Both the position numbers and the translations under genes were made by a program. The notes under the pieces were generated by a model. The model was not told where the DNA came from and did not search any database. It was given only the letters and a program-made list of their open reading frames with translations. DNA of 18,073 bases from Clostridiales bacterium (GTDB lineage: Bacteria > Bacillota > Clostridia > Oscillospirales > QAMX01), in contig JAEERN010000175.1 of NCBI GenBank assembly GCA_016285815.1, forward strand, positions 1 through 18,073, given 5' to 3'. Below, piece by piece: positions 16,823 to 18,073 of the stretch (position 1 is its first letter; each line of letters begins with the position of its first letter).

Positions 16823-17299
16823 TCAGAACGGGAGCTCGGTACCGTCGTCGGTAAGGGTCTCGAAGCCGTCGGTATCCGCCGGAGCCTGGGGCTGGGCGGG
16901 CGCGGCCGCGCGCGGAGCGGACTGGGTATAGCCGCCGCCGTAGTTCTGGCCGGAATAGCCGCTGTCGCTGTCGCGGCGGGACTCGGCGAAGTGCAGCTCG
17001 TCCGCCACGACCTCGTAGGACGTGCGGTTGCGGCCTTCGTTGTCCTGCCATTTTCTGCTCTGCAGTCTGCCGCAGACGGCGACGAGCTGACCCTTGCGGA
17101 ACCACTTCGAGGCAAAGTCCGCTTTGGCGTCCCAGGCAACGATGTCGATGAAATCGGCGGTCTGCTGGGCGCTGTCGTTCGTCCGTTTCACGTTGCGGTC
17201 CACAGCCAGCGTGAACGTCGTCACAGGCGTGTTGCTCGCAGTGTGGCGAAGTTCGGGGTCGCGGGTGAGGCGGCCCATGAGGATGCATTTGTTGATCAT
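16823..17299 (-). CDS. ssb: Single-stranded DNA-binding protein
   Basis: A protein of 158 residues that coats single-stranded DNA during replication and repair. The OB-fold spans about residues 1-105 (MINKCILMGRLTRDPELRHT, FIDIVAWDAKADFASKW, GQLVAVCGRLQSRKWQDNEG). A Gly/Ala/Pro/Gln-rich linker follows, and the tail ends DDGTELPF, a form of the acidic, Phe-ended tip that recruits partner proteins. The start has AGGAGGT at 17307-17313 (complement). It lies between rpsF and rpsR, the common Firmicutes order, which supports its being the main housekeeping SSB rather than a phage copy. Confidence 0.96.
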   Translation of the reverse strand: MINKCILMGRLTRDPELRHTASNTPVTTFTLAVDRNVKRTNDSAQQTADFIDIVAWDAKADFASKWFRKGQLVAVCGRLQSRKWQDNEGRNRTSYEVVADELHFAESRRDSDSGYSGQNYGGGYTQSAPRAAAPAQPQAPADTDGFETLTDDGTELPF

Positions 17300-17332
17300 G
17301 GTTTTGACCTCCTGTCAACGGACGCGGCGACG

Positions 17333-17626
17333 TCAGTCGTTTTTCGCCGTGGTCAGCGAGCGGATGACGTTGTCGGTGATGTTGTAGATACGGGTGAGCT
17401 CGGCGGGGAACTCGGCCGGCGCGGTGAAGGTCATGAGAACGTAGTAGCCTTCGGTCATATAGTCGATCGGATAGGCGAGCTTTCTCTTGCCCCACTCGTC
17501 GATGGATTCCAGCGTGCCGTTCTGTTCCACAAGGGCTTTGAAACGCTCGACGGTCTCCTGGATCGCCTCGGTCTCAAGGTTGGCCTTGATGATGTAGAGC
17601 GATTCGTACTTTCCCAGATTTGCCAT
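17333..17626 (-). CDS. rpsF: 30S ribosomal protein S6
   Basis: A protein of 97 residues, normal for S6, which pairs with S18 on the small subunit. It starts MANLGKYESLYIIKANLE and contains WGKRKLAYPIDYMTEGYYVLMTFTA, the family core. ATG 17626 has AAAAGGAGGTG (complement of 17636-17646) in good position. An open frame extends 25 codons further up, but that stretch holds the ribosome binding site and is leader. It is the first gene of the rpsF-ssb-rpsR operon, 33 bp before ssb. The proteins of this operon can repress their own mRNA in several bacteria by S6:S18 binding to the leader. Confidence 0.96.
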   Translation of the reverse strand: MANLGKYESLYIIKANLETEAIQETVERFKALVEQNGTLESIDEWGKRKLAYPIDYMTEGYYVLMTFTAPAEFPAELTRIYNITDNVIRSLTTAKND

Positions 17627-17718
17627 CTTTCTGTGCACCTCCTTTTGGACTTTTGACCCCTGCCCCGGCAATCGGACGGGGGTAAGGATGGCGGCCGGCA
17701 AGAGCGCCGGACCGCAAC
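17627..17718 (-). promoter_or_regulatory. rpsF leader, possible S6:S18 autoregulatory element
   Basis: The predicted leader of about 90 nt holds two inverted repeats on the minus strand: CCGGC-GCTCTT-GCCGG early, and later an ACCCC/GGGGT pair enclosing a CCGATTGCCGG-like region, just before the ribosome binding site. Leaders of rpsF operons in many bacteria carry a structure bound by the S6:S18 pair. The length and position here fit, but I cannot confirm the conserved CCG-bulge by eye. Confidence 0.35.
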
Positions 17719-17724
17719 TTAATT

Positions 17725-17752
17725 AGTATACCAGAAAATCCCGGTTTGTCAA
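17725..17752 (-). promoter_or_regulatory. Sigma-A promoter of rpsF-ssb-rpsR
   Basis: On the minus strand, TTGACA (17752-17747) and TATACT (17730-17725) are 16 bp apart, with TG upstream of the -10 (extended -10). The transcript should begin near 17718. It is the only strong leftward promoter seen before rpsF. Confidence 0.85.
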
Positions 17753-17763
17753 GCGTTTTTTTG

Positions 17764-17784
17764 AAAAAAGCCGGACCGTCCGGC
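17764..17784 (-). terminator. Terminator-like hairpin upstream of the rpsF promoter
   Basis: GCCGGA-CCG-TCCGGC (17770-17784) forms a 6-bp GC-rich stem, and the minus strand carries six T directly after it (17769-17764). It would stop leftward transcription just before the rpsF promoter. No leftward gene is visible upstream in the window, so what it terminates is unknown. Confidence 0.5.
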
Positions 17785-17798
17785 GAAAAACTATCCGT

Positions 17799-17816
17799 GC
17801 TGCGCGGAGACGCAGC
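17799..17816. repeat. Inverted repeat between the divergent promoters
   Basis: GCTGCG (17799-17804) and CGCAGC (17811-17816) form a 6-bp stem with a 6-nt loop, in the 97 bp between the rpsF and lipoprotein promoters. Rightward it is followed by GTGCTTTT, a weak terminator shape. It could also be an operator for the divergent pair. No function is shown. Confidence 0.35.
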
Positions 17817-17849
17817 GTGCTTTTCGGCGGCGCGCCGCGGAAAAAAGAC

Positions 17850-17878
17850 TTGACATCGGGAAAAACAACGGTTATAGT
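17850..17878 (+). promoter_or_regulatory. Sigma-A promoter of the right-edge lipoprotein gene
   Basis: TTGACA (17850-17855) and TATAGT (17873-17878) have a 17-bp spacer. The transcript should begin near 17885, leaving a GC-rich leader of about 80 nt that includes a small GGCCG-GAG-CGGCC hairpin (17922-17934) before the GGAGGG ribosome binding site at 17957-17962. Confidence 0.82.
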
Positions 17879-17966
17879 ATAGCCGGGCGGCGCCGCGGCG
17901 AAGCCGTTTTCAGAAGAGGACGGCCGGAGCGGCCCCGGCGATTGGAACGCATATCCGGAGGGAAAA

Positions 17967-18073
17967 ATGAAAAAACGGGGGATCCTGATCCTGCTGGCGC
18001 TGCTGCTCGTCTGCGGTGCCGGCTGCAGAGCGGAAGCGCCCGCCGGGACCGCGGCGGAGGCAGCGACGGCCGC
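17967..18073 (+). CDS. Partial probable lipoprotein, N terminus only
   Basis: Begins at ATG 17967, 4 nt after GGAGGG, and runs off the window after 35 codons. The start is a classic export signal: MKKRG, then ILILLALLLVCGAG, then Cys20 followed by an Ala/Pro/Glu-rich linker. The Cys in GAGC would be lipidated, although the residue at -3 is Gly rather than the usual Leu, so a weaker lipobox or ordinary signal peptide is possible. The functional domain lies outside the window: it could be a solute-binding protein, a peptidase or another envelope protein. Confidence 0.75.
   Translation, partial: MKKRGILILLALLLVCGAGCRAEAPAGTAAEAATA

Noticed and set aside
16133..17785. GCCGGAC/GTCCGGC words recurring in the intergenic regions as a possible repeat family
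   Set aside because: The same word also occurs within coding sequence (for example ggccggacgtg near 5811 and 9510), so it is a common GC-rich word rather than a dedicated element.

Overview
The window looks like chromosomal DNA from a GC-rich member of the Clostridia (Oscillospiraceae/Ruminococcaceae-like, probably gut-associated). This is inferred from strong AGGAGG-type ribosome binding sites, sigma-A promoters (TTGACA, 16-17 bp, TATAxT), very GC-rich third codon positions, a type 2 ArgC, an ArgJ-based cyclic arginine pathway, the rpsF-ssb-rpsR order, an LRR_5 (BspA-like) protein and a GH36 alpha-galactosidase. No marker gene fixes the species. The only clearly AT-rich patches are promoter regions.

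Layout. Positions 1-246 (minus) are the start of an unidentified membrane protein. A divergent promoter at 351-379 serves a two-gene unit: an exported leucine-rich-repeat protein (456-2060) and, 26 bp on, a GH36 alpha-galactosidase (2087-4276). A compact AT-rich control region (about 4345-4415) with two ARG-box-like operators and a near-consensus promoter then leads into a large arginine operon on the plus strand: argG, argC, argJ, argB, argD, argF, carA, carB-dapF. Genes in the operon are 5-25 bp apart or overlap. The exception is argG-argC, where a strong hairpin sits in the 67 bp gap. The operon ends in a terminator at 16051-16102.

The genes after argG make N-acetylglutamate (ArgJ), phosphorylate it (ArgB), reduce it (ArgC), transaminate it (ArgD), recycle the acetyl group (ArgJ), and carbamoylate ornithine (ArgF) with carbamoyl phosphate from CarAB. 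ArgG then makes argininosuccinate. ArgH, for the last step, is not in the window.

The most unusual feature is that the carB reading frame does not stop: it continues for 277 codons into a complete diaminopimelate epimerase (DapF). This predicts a 1341-residue CarB-DapF fusion, which joins carbamoyl phosphate synthesis to lysine/peptidoglycan precursor synthesis under an arginine-type promoter. The fusion point (ATGA at 15209-15212) looks like a former overlapping stop/start, so either a recent fusion or a one-base sequencing error should be tested.

After a gene-free stretch, the minus strand carries the usual rpsF-ssb-rpsR operon (S6, single-stranded DNA-binding protein, S18 with a long N-terminal extension), with its own promoter and terminator. 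At the right edge, a divergent plus-strand gene with a consensus promoter starts a probable lipoprotein (17967 to the edge).
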